A DNA stretch of 29,217 nucleotides from Stenotrophomonas sp. (GCA_003525885.1 DQIG01000346.1:1-29217), one strand, 5' to 3'. Shown: positions 1 through 7,295, counted from the stretch's first letter. Program-made: numbers and translations. Notes: a model not told the origin generated them from the letters alone.

Positions 1-260
1 ACCAGGTACTGGTAGCTCATCGAGTCGATCAACAGCTGCACGCCGTTCTTGGACATGGTGGTGTCATCTTCGTTGACGATTTCATCGAAGGTGAAACCAT
101 ACTGGAAACCGGAGCAGCCGCCGCCTTGCACGAATACGCGCAATTTCAGGTCGGGGTTGCCTTCTTCTTCGATCAGTTGGGCCACCTTGGCGGCGGCACT
201 GTCGCTGAAGTTGATCGGGGTCGGCATTTCGGTTTGTTGCAGTTCGGCTACGGCATTCAT
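1..260 (-). CDS. erpA: Iron-sulfur cluster insertion protein ErpA (C-terminus cut by window edge)
   Basis: A-type Fe-S carrier protein that passes clusters to apoproteins in the cytoplasm. The visible 86 codons begin MNAVAELQQTEMPTPINF and contain the family signature LRVFVQGGGCSGFQYGF, with the first cluster-ligand cysteine at residue 49. The C-terminal CGCG ligand pair would lie beyond base 1 and is not visible. ErpA proteins are about 110-120 aa, so roughly three quarters is present. The ATG at 258-260 has an AGGAG ribosome site just upstream. It is the last visible gene of the leftward run argC, DUF6776-like, bactofilin, erpA, 57 bases after bactofilin. The sequence matches the betaproteobacterial form (recognised from memory of the family), not the Stenotrophomonas flavour of the rest of the window. 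Confidence 0.93.
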   Translation of the reverse strand, partial: MNAVAELQQTEMPTPINFSDSAAAKVAQLIEEEGNPDLKLRVFVQGGGCSGFQYGFTFDEIVNEDDTTMSKNGVQLLIDSMSYQYL

Positions 261-317
261 TTCGGGCTCCTGCTTGGCTTGGGCGGACAATGATTCATTA
301 TAAGCCCTTGCGGATTT

Positions 318-713
318 TCATGCTTCGGACGACACGGCCAGCTTCAGCAGCGGCGTTTCTTCCGTCTGGTCATGGCTGAGCTTGCCGGAAACCAGCGCGC
401 CGCCATGCATTTCCAGCGCCTTGTAATAGACATTGCCAGTAATGCGGGCTTTGGGTTGCAATTCAAGCAATTCGGTCGAATAGACGTCGCCGACGATCTC
501 GCCGTTGACGATCAGATGCGCCGCACGCACCTCGCCGACCACCTTGGCATGCTCGGAAATCACCAGCACGCTGGATTGTCCGCTTTCGCCGCTGATGTTG
601 CCATTGATATGGCCGTCAATGCGCAGGCCGCCCTTGAAGCCGATCTCGCCCTTGATGCTGGTCGACATGCCAATCAGGCTGTCAATCGTGCTTTTGGTCT
701 TGCGTCCGAACAT
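318..713 (-). CDS. Bactofilin (polymer-forming cytoskeletal protein)
   Basis: 131 aa, a single bactofilin domain. These proteins self-assemble without nucleotide into filaments beneath the inner membrane and serve as scaffolds for cell-wall enzymes or polar structures. Residues about 15-115 show the regular hydrophobic/glycine repeats of the right-handed beta-helix, for example FKGGLRIDGHINGNIS, LIVNGEIVGDV and ARITGNVYYKALEMHGGALVSGKL, flanked by short polar tails. The ATG at 713 lies 9 bases after the stop of the preceding coiled-coil membrane gene, so the two are probably translated from one mRNA. Length is normal for the short single-domain class. Confidence 0.92.
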   Translation of the reverse strand: MFGRKTKSTIDSLIGMSTSIKGEIGFKGGLRIDGHINGNISGESGQSSVLVISEHAKVVGEVRAAHLIVNGEIVGDVYSTELLELQPKARITGNVYYKALEMHGGALVSGKLSHDQTEETPLLKLAVSSEA

Positions 714-722
714 GAAATCACC

Positions 723-1454
723 TCACAGGTCTACCGACTGCTGGGCGCGCACCTGGCCGCGGTCGAGAATACGAACTGCAACCGCTTTGATGGTCGCTCC
801 CTCCGGCAAATTCAACACGCCTTCAACCCGCTGGTAGTACTTGAATGCGAGCCTGTAACGCGCAAGATCGGTCGAGTTGGATTCCGGAAAATTTATAATA
901 GCACTCTTACCCGCCTGCCAAATCGTGATACTGAGCTGTAAATTCCCGGCAAATTGCTGGGTACCTCCCCCGCCTTGCATGACCAGAACACGATAACGCA
1001 CCTGGCTGGGCCCGGCCAACTCAGCCTTGAAGCGCTGAATGGTGATACCGGGCGCGCCAAGATTGGTCGGCAACAGGCTGTCGAAAAAGGCAAGATCCTC
1101 CTTCTGGCGGTTGTTTTCCGCTTCCAGGTTCTTCACCTGGCTTGCCAGTTGCGCCTGGGCAGCCTGGGCGATCTTCAGCTCGTTCTGCGATGCGTTCGAG
1201 GCGGTTTGCAGCCGCTCGTTTTCCGCCGACAGCTTTTTGACCTGCCCGGAGAGCGTCGATAACTGCTCGCCGGCGTCACTCTGGATCCCGGGCAGGTTGT
1301 TACGCCCAAGTTCATAAGCCCATACCGCCAGCGCTCCACCACCGCCCAGCACGATCGCCCACAACAGGGCCTGCAGCGGCCACGGCAGATGGCGCTTGAT
1401 GGTCATCTTCGGCGCCGAAATCGTCAGGCGCCGTTGCCATAGCTTGTACTTCAC
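723..1454 (-). CDS. DUF6776-like membrane-anchored coiled-coil protein
   Basis: 243 aa from a GTG start (1452-1454). An N-terminal basic segment is followed by one transmembrane helix (about residues 23-46, WPLQALLWAIVLGGGGALAVWAY). A coiled coil at about 60-115 is rich in Leu, Glu, Gln and Asn, and a compact C-terminal domain (about 120-243) ends in VRAQQSVDL. This is the pattern of the proteobacterial DUF6776 family that accompanies bactofilin; the family name is from memory and was not searched. The start is chosen because GTG overlaps the argC stop as GTGA, the usual sign of translational coupling. A start 21 codons upstream exists but would lie inside argC. Neighbours suggest a role with the bactofilin scaffold, but the function is unknown. 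Confidence 0.8.
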   Translation of the reverse strand: MKYKLWQRRLTISAPKMTIKRHLPWPLQALLWAIVLGGGGALAVWAYELGRNNLPGIQSDAGEQLSTLSGQVKKLSAENERLQTASNASQNELKIAQAAQAQLASQVKNLEAENNRQKEDLAFFDSLLPTNLGAPGITIQRFKAELAGPSQVRYRVLVMQGGGGTQQFAGNLQLSITIWQAGKSAIINFPESNSTDLARYRLAFKYYQRVEGVLNLPEGATIKAVAVRILDRGQVRAQQSVDL

Positions 1455-2488
1455 GGCAGGACGGGGACTTGCAACAGACCGGTGGTTTCTTCCAGGCCGA
1501 ACATCAGGTTCATACACTGCACTGCCTGGCCGGACGCGCCCTTGACCAGGTTGTCCTGCACCACCAGCACTACCACGGTGTCGCCATTGTCCGGACGATG
1601 CACCGCCAGGCGAAGCATGTTGGAAGCGCGCGTGGTGCGGGTTTCAGGATGCGAACCGAACGGCATCACGTCGACGAAAGGCTCATTCTTGTATGCATCT
1701 TCGAACAAGGCCTGCAGCGCAGCGTTGTCGATATCCTTGGTCAGGCGCGCGTACAGCGTGGAATGCATGCCGCGAATCATCGGCACCAGGTGCGGCGTGA
1801 ACAGCAGGCCGACCTTATCCTTGGTCAATTTGGAGAGGCGCTCGATGGTTTCCGGCGAATGGCGATGGCCGGACACGCCGTAGGCCTTGAAGTTGTCCGA
1901 GGCTTCCGAGAACAGCAGCGACAGCTCGGCCTTGCGTCCCGCGCCGGACACGCCGGATTTGCAGTCGGCAATCAGGTGCGAGGCATCGATCACGCCGGCC
2001 TTCAACAGCGGCGCGAAACCCAGTTGCATGGTGGTCGGATAGCAGCCCGGATTACCCACCACGCGCGCCTTGCGGATCTCTTCGCGATTGAGTTCCGGCA
2101 GGCCGTAAGCGGCTTCCTTCAGCAGCTCGGTGCAGCTGTGCGGCAGCTTGTACCATTTTTCAAAGGCGGCGACATCCTGCAGGCGAAAATCGGCGGCGAG
2201 GTCGATCACCTTCACGCCTGCGGCCACCAGTTCAGGCGCCTGGGCCATGGCCACACCGTGCGGGGTGGCAAAGAAGACCACGTCGCAGTCGGTCAAGCGG
2301 GCCTTGTCCGGCGAGGAAAATGCCACGTCGACGCGGCCGCGCAGGGACGGATACATTTCCGCCACCGGCATGCCGTCTTCCTTGCGCGAGGTCACGGCCT
2401 GCACGCTGGCTTCCGGGTGACTGGCGAAAATACGCAGCAATTCGACGCCGGTGTAACCGGTTCCGCCGACGATACCTACCTTGATCAT
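1451..2488 (-). CDS. argC: N-acetyl-gamma-glutamyl-phosphate reductase ArgC
   Basis: 345 aa, normal length for type 1 ArgC. It catalyses the NADPH-dependent third step of arginine biosynthesis, reducing N-acetylglutamyl-5-phosphate to the semialdehyde. The N-terminal dinucleotide-binding loop VGIVGGTGYTGVELLRI (residues 4-20) and the catalytic cysteine in GNPGCYPT (C149) are both present. The ATG at 2488 has AAGGA six bases upstream. It stands alone from other arginine genes and heads the leftward run to erpA. A -10-like TAGAAT on the minus strand (2554-2559) upstream lacks a clear -35. In Burkholderiales argC commonly sits near rpsI and rplM, as here. Confidence 0.97.
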   Translation of the reverse strand: MIKVGIVGGTGYTGVELLRIFASHPEASVQAVTSRKEDGMPVAEMYPSLRGRVDVAFSSPDKARLTDCDVVFFATPHGVAMAQAPELVAAGVKVIDLAADFRLQDVAAFEKWYKLPHSCTELLKEAAYGLPELNREEIRKARVVGNPGCYPTTMQLGFAPLLKAGVIDASHLIADCKSGVSGAGRKAELSLLFSEASDNFKAYGVSGHRHSPETIERLSKLTKDKVGLLFTPHLVPMIRGMHSTLYARLTKDIDNAALQALFEDAYKNEPFVDVMPFGSHPETRTTRASNMLRLAVHRPDNGDTVVVLVVQDNLVKGASGQAVQCMNLMFGLEETTGLLQVPVLP

Positions 2489-2553
2489 GTCTTATCCTTG
2501 CGAAAAAAAGCGGACGAGAAACGTCGCAGAAGCGAAGTGTCTCAAACTTTTTC

Positions 2554-2559
2554 ATTCTA
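2554..2559 (-). promoter_or_regulatory. Possible -10 box for argC
   Basis: The minus-strand hexamer TAGAAT (5 of 6 matches to TATAAT) lies 66 bases before the argC start, in an AT-richer stretch of the 268-base gap between rpsI and argC. No convincing -35 sits 16-18 bases upstream, so this is only a candidate. Apart from this and the rpsI terminator I see nothing else in the gap. Confidence 0.3.
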
Positions 2560-2698
2560 GCAGGAGAATATTTCCCACTGATTTCTGTTCGGGAAGTTAT
2601 TTCGCCAGCAAGCTGCAGGAAATCCCACCTCGCGGGAACGGCTGTGCTGGCCTGAAAATCACTGTGAACCCCGTCGAACACCCTCTCTCCAGGCGCCG

Positions 2699-2738
2699 CA
2701 AAAAGCAAAAAGCCGCCAGCAAGCATGCCGGCGGCTTT
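2699..2738 (-). terminator. Intrinsic terminator of rplM-rpsI
   Basis: On the minus strand, 9-base arms AAAGCCGCC and GGCGGCTTT (2730-2738 and 2709-2717) pair perfectly around a 12-base loop. A T-rich tail (TTTTTGCTTTT) follows. It lies 19 bases downstream of the rpsI stop and is a textbook rho-independent terminator. Confidence 0.9.
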
Positions 2739-2756
2739 CTGTGATGCGAGAAACGA

Positions 2757-3149
2757 TTAACGCTTCGAGAATTGCTTTGCGCGACGTGCCTTGCGCAGAC
2801 CAACCTTCTTACGTTCGACTTCACGCGCGTCACGGGTGACGTAGCCTGCGTTCGACAGGGCTGGCTTCAGGCCGGCGTCGTAGTCGATCAGGGCGCGGGT
2901 GATGCCGTGGCGCACTGCGCCGGCCTGGCCGGACTCGCCACCGCCGTGCACGTTGACCATGATGTCAAAACGCTCGACGTTGCCGGTCAGTTCCAGCGGC
3001 TGACGGATCACCATCAGGCCGGTTTCGCGGGAGAAGTATTCAGCGGCGGGCTTGCCGTTGACGACGATATTGCCAGAGCCTGCCTTGATGAAAACACGAG
3101 CCACAGCACTCTTGCGACGGCCGGTTCCGTAATTGTAGTTACCGATCAT
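2757..3149 (-). CDS. rpsI: 30S ribosomal protein S9
   Basis: 130 aa, the usual length. S9 sits in the head of the small subunit, and its C-terminal basic tail reaches the P-site tRNA. The N-terminus MIGNYNYGTGRRKSAVARVF, the central VNVHGGGESGQAGAVRHGI segment and the C-terminus ending KAQQFSKR-like (here KARRAKQFSKR) are diagnostic. It lies 9 bases after rplM in the conserved rplM-rpsI operon and ends at a strong intrinsic terminator. Confidence 0.99.
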   Translation of the reverse strand: MIGNYNYGTGRRKSAVARVFIKAGSGNIVVNGKPAAEYFSRETGLMVIRQPLELTGNVERFDIMVNVHGGGESGQAGAVRHGITRALIDYDAGLKPALSNAGYVTRDAREVERKKVGLRKARRAKQFSKR

Positions 3150-3158
3150 GTCTGTTCC

Positions 3159-3587
3159 TTAGAGCGCGAGGGGTTTCGGTTGCTGGGCGGAGTGCGGATG
3201 GTTGCCATCTGCGTACACCTTCAGCTTCTTGATCATGGCATAGCCCAACGGACCCTTGGGCAGCATGCCCTTGACTGCCTTCTCCAGCGCACGGCCGGGG
3301 AAACGCTGCTGCATCTTCAGGAAGTTGGTTTCGTAGATGCCGCCCGGATAGCCGCTGTGACGGAAATACGTCTTTTCAGTAGCCTTGGTGCCGGTGACGC
3401 GCAACTTGCCAGCGTTGATCACGACGATGAAATCGCCGGTGTCGACGTGGGGAGTAAATTCCGGTTTGTGTTTGCCGCGCAGTCGGAGTGCCACTTCGCT
3501 GGCAACACGTCCGAGGACCAAGTCCGTCGCGTCAATCACGAACCACTCACGCTGAACCTCATGGGCTTTAGCGGAAAAGGTCTTCAT
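3159..3587 (-). CDS. rplM: 50S ribosomal protein L13
   Basis: 142 aa, the standard length. L13 is an early-assembly 23S rRNA-binding protein. MKTFSAKAHEVQREWFVIDA, the motif GRVASEVALRLRGKHKPEFTPHVDTGDFIVVINA and the SGYPGG block are characteristic. The ATG at 3587 matches the family N-terminus. A longer upstream frame (to 3692) has no support. It is the first gene of rplM-rpsI, with a sigma70 promoter 141 bases upstream and a leader of about 135 nt. Confidence 0.99.
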   Translation of the reverse strand: MKTFSAKAHEVQREWFVIDATDLVLGRVASEVALRLRGKHKPEFTPHVDTGDFIVVINAGKLRVTGTKATEKTYFRHSGYPGGIYETNFLKMQQRFPGRALEKAVKGMLPKGPLGYAMIKKLKVYADGNHPHSAQQPKPLAL

Positions 3588-3727
3588 GTTTGACTTCCTA
3601 AATGAAAAATAACGCTCAAAGTGGCGGTTCCGTTCGTCCGTGCCGACCCTACCTAGATGTTCTAGACGGGCCTTCACGCCTTGCGGACTCATCCTTTTAT
3701 CTTCCCGAGCGCATGGGAAAGCCGAGA

Positions 3728-3757
3728 ATTATAGCCTTTTCAATGACTTAGCGTCAA
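3728..3757 (-). promoter_or_regulatory. Sigma70 promoter of rplM-rpsI
   Basis: Minus-strand -35 TTGACG (3752-3757) and a perfect -10 TATAAT (3728-3733) are separated by 18 bases. Transcription should begin near 3721, giving a leader of about 135 nt before rplM. Confidence 0.82.
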
Positions 3758-3881
3758 AAGGTTTGACGGCTTTTGTCGTATTCCGAGACTCCGAGACACG
3801 AAACAAGCAATAGGTATGTCTTTTTTAATGTCAAAGTGGAAATTTTTCGGCGGAACCGGCTGGGATTGCGAAAAAGCGGGC

Positions 3882-3972
3882 AAAAAAAACCCGGAAACAG
3901 TGGTTCCGGGTTTAATCCACACCAATGAGGAGGGTGGAGGAGACATCGTTACGTGCTGCAAATACATCCGTT
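3882..3972 (-). ncRNA. Candidate small RNA with anti-Shine-Dalgarno-like CU-rich segment
   Basis: No convincing protein is encoded here, yet the minus strand holds a complete small transcription unit. It has a -35 TTGCAA, 17 bases, a -10 TATATT, then about 90 nt ending in a perfect 10-bp hairpin (arms 3904-3913 and 3887-3896, loop 3897-3903) followed by eight T. The middle of the predicted RNA (3927-3943) reads TCTCCTCCACCCTCCTC, two CCUCC runs like the 3' end of 16S rRNA. The remaining 5' part is unstructured by eye. Rfam holds a 'Betaproteobacteria toxic small RNA' family that this may resemble; I could not test that. The transcript start and end are inferred. Confidence 0.6.
3887..3913 (-). 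terminator. Intrinsic terminator of the candidate small RNA
   Basis: Perfect 10-bp stem AAACCCGGAA / TTCCGGGTTT with a 7-base loop. On the minus strand it is followed by eight T in a row (the A run at 3882-3889 on the plus strand). On the plus strand only three T follow, so termination is directed leftward. Confidence 0.85.
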
Positions 3973-3978
3973 GAAACC

Positions 3979-4007
3979 AATATAGCAAAGCAGTTTGTGC
4001 ATTGCAA
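3979..4007 (-). promoter_or_regulatory. Promoter of the candidate small RNA
   Basis: Minus-strand -35 TTGCAA (4002-4007) and -10 TATATT (3979-3984) with exactly 17 bases between them. Predicted start about 3972. No gene other than the candidate small RNA lies downstream before the terminator. Confidence 0.6.
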
Positions 4008-4225
4008 TACACCCTCGAATATTTTTCTTCACTTCTTTAAAAAGCACGCCACTGTTGGGTTTAAACGACTCAAATGCATTTTCAATACAATAATAAACAA
4101 ACAATTTTTCCGCACCGCAAAACAACCTGTCCCGCCGCAGCCGCACGCCTGCGGATCGCCACAGCAGCGGCCCTGCCCGCCAAAAGCTACAATACGCAGC
4201 TCTTTCAACCAATTTGGACTACAAG

Positions 4226-4414
4226 ATGGAATGCACAGTGCGCTGGACCGGATTGTCCGGCATGACCTTTACGGCGGAAACAGGCTCGGGACATCTGGTC
4301 ACCATGGACGGCGCGCCCGACGGCGGCGGCCGCAACCTGGCCCCGCGTCCGATGGAAGTGGTGCTGGCCGGCACCGGCGGCTGCACCGGCTGGCGATGCA
4401 TCGGCCAGCGCTGA
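4226..4414 (+). pseudogene. 5' fragment of an OsmC-family protein, cut at the chimeric junction
   Basis: From the ATG at 4226 the frame reads MECTVRWTGLSGMTFTAETG..., then PMEVVLAGTGGCT. This is the N-terminal half-domain of betaproteobacterial OsmC/Ohr-superfamily peroxidase-like proteins, where GGCT is followed by YDVV and the active-site helix. Here GGCT is followed by GWRCIGQR and a stop, and everything after GGCT belongs in another frame to a superoxide dismutase gene. Only about 55 of roughly 140 residues are OsmC. The break is where the whole window changes source, so this is a joined fragment rather than a decayed gene. The stretch between rplM and this gene (3588-4225) holds only the two promoters, the small RNA and its terminator. 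Confidence 0.85.
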
Positions 4415-4853
4415 ACTGGCACCGACCCAGGGCAACGAGGCCAAGGGCAGCGTCACCTTCAAGGTGGTCGACGGCAAGGTCCACGTGACCGGCCAGATCA
4501 CCGGCTTGAAGCCGGGCAGCGAGCACGGCTTCCACATCCACGAAAAGGGCGACTGCAGCGCGCCGGATGGCATGAGCGCCGGCGGCCACTTCAACCCGGG
4601 CCACCAGGATCACGGCAATGTCGCCACCGATCCGCACCACGGCGGCGACATGCCCAACATCAAGGCCGACGACAAGGGCGTGGCCACCATCGATGGCCCG
4701 GTGTCGAGCAACGTCAACATCGGCAAGGGTGATGACTTCGACATCATCGGCCGCGGCCTGATCGTCCACGCCGATGCGGACGACTACAAGACCCAGCCGA
4801 CCGGCAACGCCGGCGCGCGCCTGGCCTGTGCGGTGATCCAGAAGGCCCCGTAA
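4392..4853 (+). CDS. sodC: Periplasmic Cu/Zn superoxide dismutase (5' end missing)
   Basis: The open frame enters at the junction with GDASASAELAPTQGNEAKGSVTFKVVDGK and runs 153 codons to TAA. It dismutates superoxide with Cu and Zn in the periplasm. The copper/zinc ligand motifs are visible in order: EHGFHIHEKGDC, GGHFNPGHQDHG, HHGGDMPN and GLIVHADADDYKTQPTGNAGARLACAVI, the last with the active-site Arg and the disulfide Cys. The missing part should encode a start, an export or lipoprotein signal and part of the Ala/Pro linker. The nearest start-like codon (GTG 4464) is internal to the SOD fold and is not a true start. A terminator follows at 4875. Confidence 0.93.
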   Translation, partial: GDASASAELAPTQGNEAKGSVTFKVVDGKVHVTGQITGLKPGSEHGFHIHEKGDCSAPDGMSAGGHFNPGHQDHGNVATDPHHGGDMPNIKADDKGVATIDGPVSSNVNIGKGDDFDIIGRGLIVHADADDYKTQPTGNAGARLACAVIQKAP

Positions 4854-4874
4854 GGACGCTTTTGCTGGAAACGG

Positions 4875-4904
4875 AAAACGCCGGCAACGCCGGCGTTTTT
4901 CTTT
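4875..4904 (+). terminator. Intrinsic terminator after sodC
   Basis: Perfect 11-bp stem (4875-4885 and 4889-4899) with a 3-base loop, followed by T5 C T3. It lies 21 bases past the sodC stop. Confidence 0.88.
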
Positions 4905-4908
4905 GTCG

Positions 4909-4971
4909 GTAGTGCCGGCCGCTGGCCGGCAATCGCAGATCCGGAGGTTGCCGGCCAGCGGCCGGCACTAC
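4909..4971. repeat. SMAG (GTAG) palindrome pair
   Basis: Two 24-base copies starting with GTAGTGCCGGCC lie head to head as perfect inverted repeats (4909-4932 and 4948-4971) around a 15-base spacer. Each copy is itself a hairpin (GCCGGCC, GCT, GGCCGGC). GTAG-starting REP elements, often as inverted pairs at gene ends, are the known SMAG family of Stenotrophomonas maltophilia. The pair separates the convergent sodC and 4988-5875 genes. Confidence 0.9.
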
Positions 4972-4987
4972 CCATGGATCACCCAGA

Positions 4988-5875
4988 TCAGCGTGCCAGC
5001 AGTTCGCGAGCGTCCTGGCCGGCCTCGCAGTGCACGAACAACACCGGCACGCCGTGCGCTTCCAGCACCGCGGCCATCTGCCGCTGGCGCATCAGGAACT
5101 GCTCGTAGATGCCCTTCAGGCGGTCGCAGTCGTTCTTGCCGTGGTTGTAGTGCGCGCACCAGCCGGCCGGGTCGAACAGCGCCATGCGTGCTTCGCCATG
5201 GGTGTAGCGCAGCAGCGGCTCGGGCGCGGCATTGAGCCACTCGTCCTCGCCCGGCGCCATGATCGCGGTCTCGATCAGTGGCCACAGCGCGGCCAGGCCC
5301 TGGTTGTCGTACTGCATCGACATCATCGCAGCCAGGTCGTTCACGGTGAAGTAGCGCGCGTGCTCGACGCGGGCACCGAAGCTGTTCTGCGCCATCAGAG
5401 CGGTATCGGCATGCGCCATGCCGTTGGCCAGCAGCGTGTCCTCCAGCGCCTCGGACACGGCATGGGTGGTGGCCACATCACTACCGGGCAGCAGGAACGG
5501 CACCACGCGCAGGCCACCGCCCACCAGGGTCGCATCGGCCTGGAACGGCAGCGGCACATCGCCTGCGGCATCGGTGCCGAACGCCAGCAGGCGCGGGCCC
5601 TGGTTGCGGCCCGGGGCACGCATCTGCAGTTCTTCCAGGCGGCGATGGATCGGCCAGCCCGGGCGCAGTACTTCGGCCGGGTCGAAATGCGCAGCGGCGA
5701 ACACCAGGTCCAGCTCGGCCACCTGCGGCACCAGCTTGGACAGGTCACGGCCGACGCGTTCGGCCAGTTCACCGGCTTGTTCAGCGCTGAGCACCGCCTG
5801 GCGGGGGATTTCACCGCCGGCCAGTTCCAGGGCCAGCACGCCAAGGGCATTCATCGCGGGGTCGGGTTTGCTCAT
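4988..5875 (-). CDS. Conserved hypothetical protein
   Basis: 295 aa, soluble, no signal peptide or membrane segment visible. I do not recognise a domain. It is acidic and rich in Ala/Leu, with a Trp/Tyr-rich central part (LAALWPLIETAIMAPGEDEWLNAAPEPLLRYTHGEARMALFDPAGWCAHYNHGKNDC) and a C-terminal VPVLFVHCEAGQDARELLAR. Codon use matches the neighbours, which argues that it is real. The ATG at 5875 begins the only open frame, and strong GC-third-position bias continues through it. It is divergent from the thiolase gene across 108 bases. The family appears limited to Xanthomonadaceae as far as I can recall. Confidence 0.75.
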   Translation of the reverse strand: MSKPDPAMNALGVLALELAGGEIPRQAVLSAEQAGELAERVGRDLSKLVPQVAELDLVFAAAHFDPAEVLRPGWPIHRRLEELQMRAPGRNQGPRLLAFGTDAAGDVPLPFQADATLVGGGLRVVPFLLPGSDVATTHAVSEALEDTLLANGMAHADTALMAQNSFGARVEHARYFTVNDLAAMMSMQYDNQGLAALWPLIETAIMAPGEDEWLNAAPEPLLRYTHGEARMALFDPAGWCAHYNHGKNDCDRLKGIYEQFLMRQRQMAAVLEAHGVPVLFVHCEAGQDARELLAR

Positions 5876-5983
5876 GGTTCCACGGTTGGCCCATCACAGG
5901 GCGGCAGCTACACTTGCCTCCATTATGCCTGCTCCGTCGTGCAGGCCATGTTGCAGACACCCTCATCCATGCCAGGTATCTCC

Positions 5984-7264
5984 ATGCCCAACGCTCGTCC
6001 CGTCGCCATCCTCGGTGGCGTCCGCATTCCGTTCTGCCGCCAGAACACCGCGTATTCGGATGTCGGCAACCTCGGCATGTCGGTCCGTACGCTGGGCGCG
6101 CTGGTCGAACGTTTCGGCCTGCACGGCCAGCAGCTGGGCGAAGTGGCGATGGGGGCGGTGATCAAGCACTCCAGCGACTGGAACCTGGGCCGCGAAGCCA
6201 CGCTGTCCTCCGGCCTGTCGCCGCTGACCCCCGGCATCACCCTGCAGCGCGCCTGCGGCACTTCGCTGGACAGCATCATCACCGTTGCCAACAAGATTGC
6301 GCTGGGCCAGATCGAATCGGGCATCGGCGGTGGTTCGGACACCACCTCCGACGTGCCGATCGTCTACGGCAAGAAGCTGCGCGCGCGCCTGCTGGCCGCC
6401 AACCGTGCCAGGAGCACCGGCGACAAGATCCGTGCACTCACCTCCGGCTTCAAGTTCTCCGAGCTCAAGCCCGAGTTCCCCGGCGTGGCCGAGCCGCGCA
6501 CCGGCAAGAGCATGGGCGACCACTGCGAGGACATGGCCAAGGAGTGGAACATCTCGCGCGACTCGCAGGATGAGTGGGCGGTGTCGTCGCACAAGAAGCT
6601 GGCTGCCGCCTATGAGCGTGGTTTCTTCAACGACCTGATCGCCCCGTTCCGTGGCGTCGAGCGTGACAACATCCTGCGCCCGGATACCTCGCTGGAAAAG
6701 CTGGCCACGCTGAAGCCGGCCTTTGACAAGGTCTCCGGCCGCGGCACGCTGACCGCCGCCAACTCCACCCCGCTGACCGACGGTGCCGCCGCAGTGCTGC
6801 TGGCCAGCGAGGAGTGGGCGCGTGCCCACGGCCATGAGCCGCAGGCCTACCTGCGCGACGCGCATGTTTCGGCGGTGGACTTCGTGCATGGCGAAGGCCT
6901 GCTGATGGCGCCGACCGTGGCCGTGCCGGAGATGCTCAAGCGCAACGGGCTGACCCTGCAGGACTTCGACATCTACGAGATCCACGAGGCCTTCGCTGCA
7001 CAGGTGCTGTGCACCCTGCGTGCGTGGGAGAGCGAGGATTACTGCCGCAACCGCCTGGGCCTGGACGCGCCGATGGGCCGCATCGATCCGGACAAGATCA
7101 ACCTGCTGGGTTCGTCGCTGGCCACCGGCCACCCGTTCGCCGCCACCGGCGCACGCGTGATCGCCACCGCAGCCAAGCAGCTGGCCGAACGCGGTGGTGG
7201 CCGCGCGCTGGTGTCGATCTGCACCGCCGGCGGCATGGGCGTGGTGGCGATCGTCGAGCGCTGA
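5984..7264 (+). CDS. Acetyl-CoA C-acyltransferase (FadI-like thiolase)
   Basis: 426 aa from ATG 5984. Thiolase cleaves 3-ketoacyl-CoA, or joins two acetyl-CoA, in fatty-acid beta-oxidation. Nucleophilic Cys C91 sits in LQRACGTSLDS. The C-terminal catalytic set is HEAFAAQ, GHPFAATG (H383) and CTAGGMG (C413). Length and the HEAFAAQ form resemble the FadI/trifunctional beta-subunit class rather than the 390-aa biosynthetic class. AGG lies 7 bases before this start. In-frame ATGs at 5948 and 5969 would add 5-12 residues, and the much longer open frame back to 5030 is antisense to the previous gene. A SMAG copy and a terminator follow. No FadJ-like partner is next to it. Confidence 0.93.
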   Translation: MPNARPVAILGGVRIPFCRQNTAYSDVGNLGMSVRTLGALVERFGLHGQQLGEVAMGAVIKHSSDWNLGREATLSSGLSPLTPGITLQRACGTSLDSIITVANKIALGQIESGIGGGSDTTSDVPIVYGKKLRARLLAANRARSTGDKIRALTSGFKFSELKPEFPGVAEPRTGKSMGDHCEDMAKEWNISRDSQDEWAVSSHKKLAAAYERGFFNDLIAPFRGVERDNILRPDTSLEKLATLKPAFDKVSGRGTLTAANSTPLTDGAAAVLLASEEWARAHGHEPQAYLRDAHVSAVDFVHGEGLLMAPTVAVPEMLKRNGLTLQDFDIYEIHEAFAAQVLCTLRAWESEDYCRNRLGLDAPMGRIDPDKINLLGSSLATGHPFAATGARVIATAAKQLAERGGGRALVSICTAGGMGVVAIVER

Positions 7265-7272
7265 GCATCACG

Positions 7273-7295
7273 GTAGTGCCGGCCGCTGGCCGGCA
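7273..7295 (+). repeat. Single SMAG (GTAG) element
   Basis: One copy of the same GTAGTGCCGGCCGCTGGCC unit seen at 4909, 8 bases after the thiolase stop. It forms a GCCGGCC/GGCCGGC hairpin. Confidence 0.85.

Noticed and set aside
3949..4212. 87-aa minus-strand frame between rplM and osmC
   Set aside because: No ribosome site, no recognisable sequence, and its body overlaps the promoter and start of the candidate small RNA.
1..4390. Horizontal transfer of a betaproteobacterial block into Stenotrophomonas
   Set aside because: The block contains essential single-copy ribosomal genes, has no mobile element, att site or tRNA at its edge, and ends inside two genes at once; an assembly chimera is simpler.
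4909..4971. CRISPR-like repeats
   Set aside because: Repeats are inverted pairs at gene ends, not direct repeats with unique spacers; they fit SMAG/REP elements.
5030..5983. Long in-frame extension of the thiolase gene toward 5030
   Set aside because: It runs antisense through the whole hypothetical gene 4988-5875 and adds no thiolase sequence; high-GC genomes often have open opposite frames.
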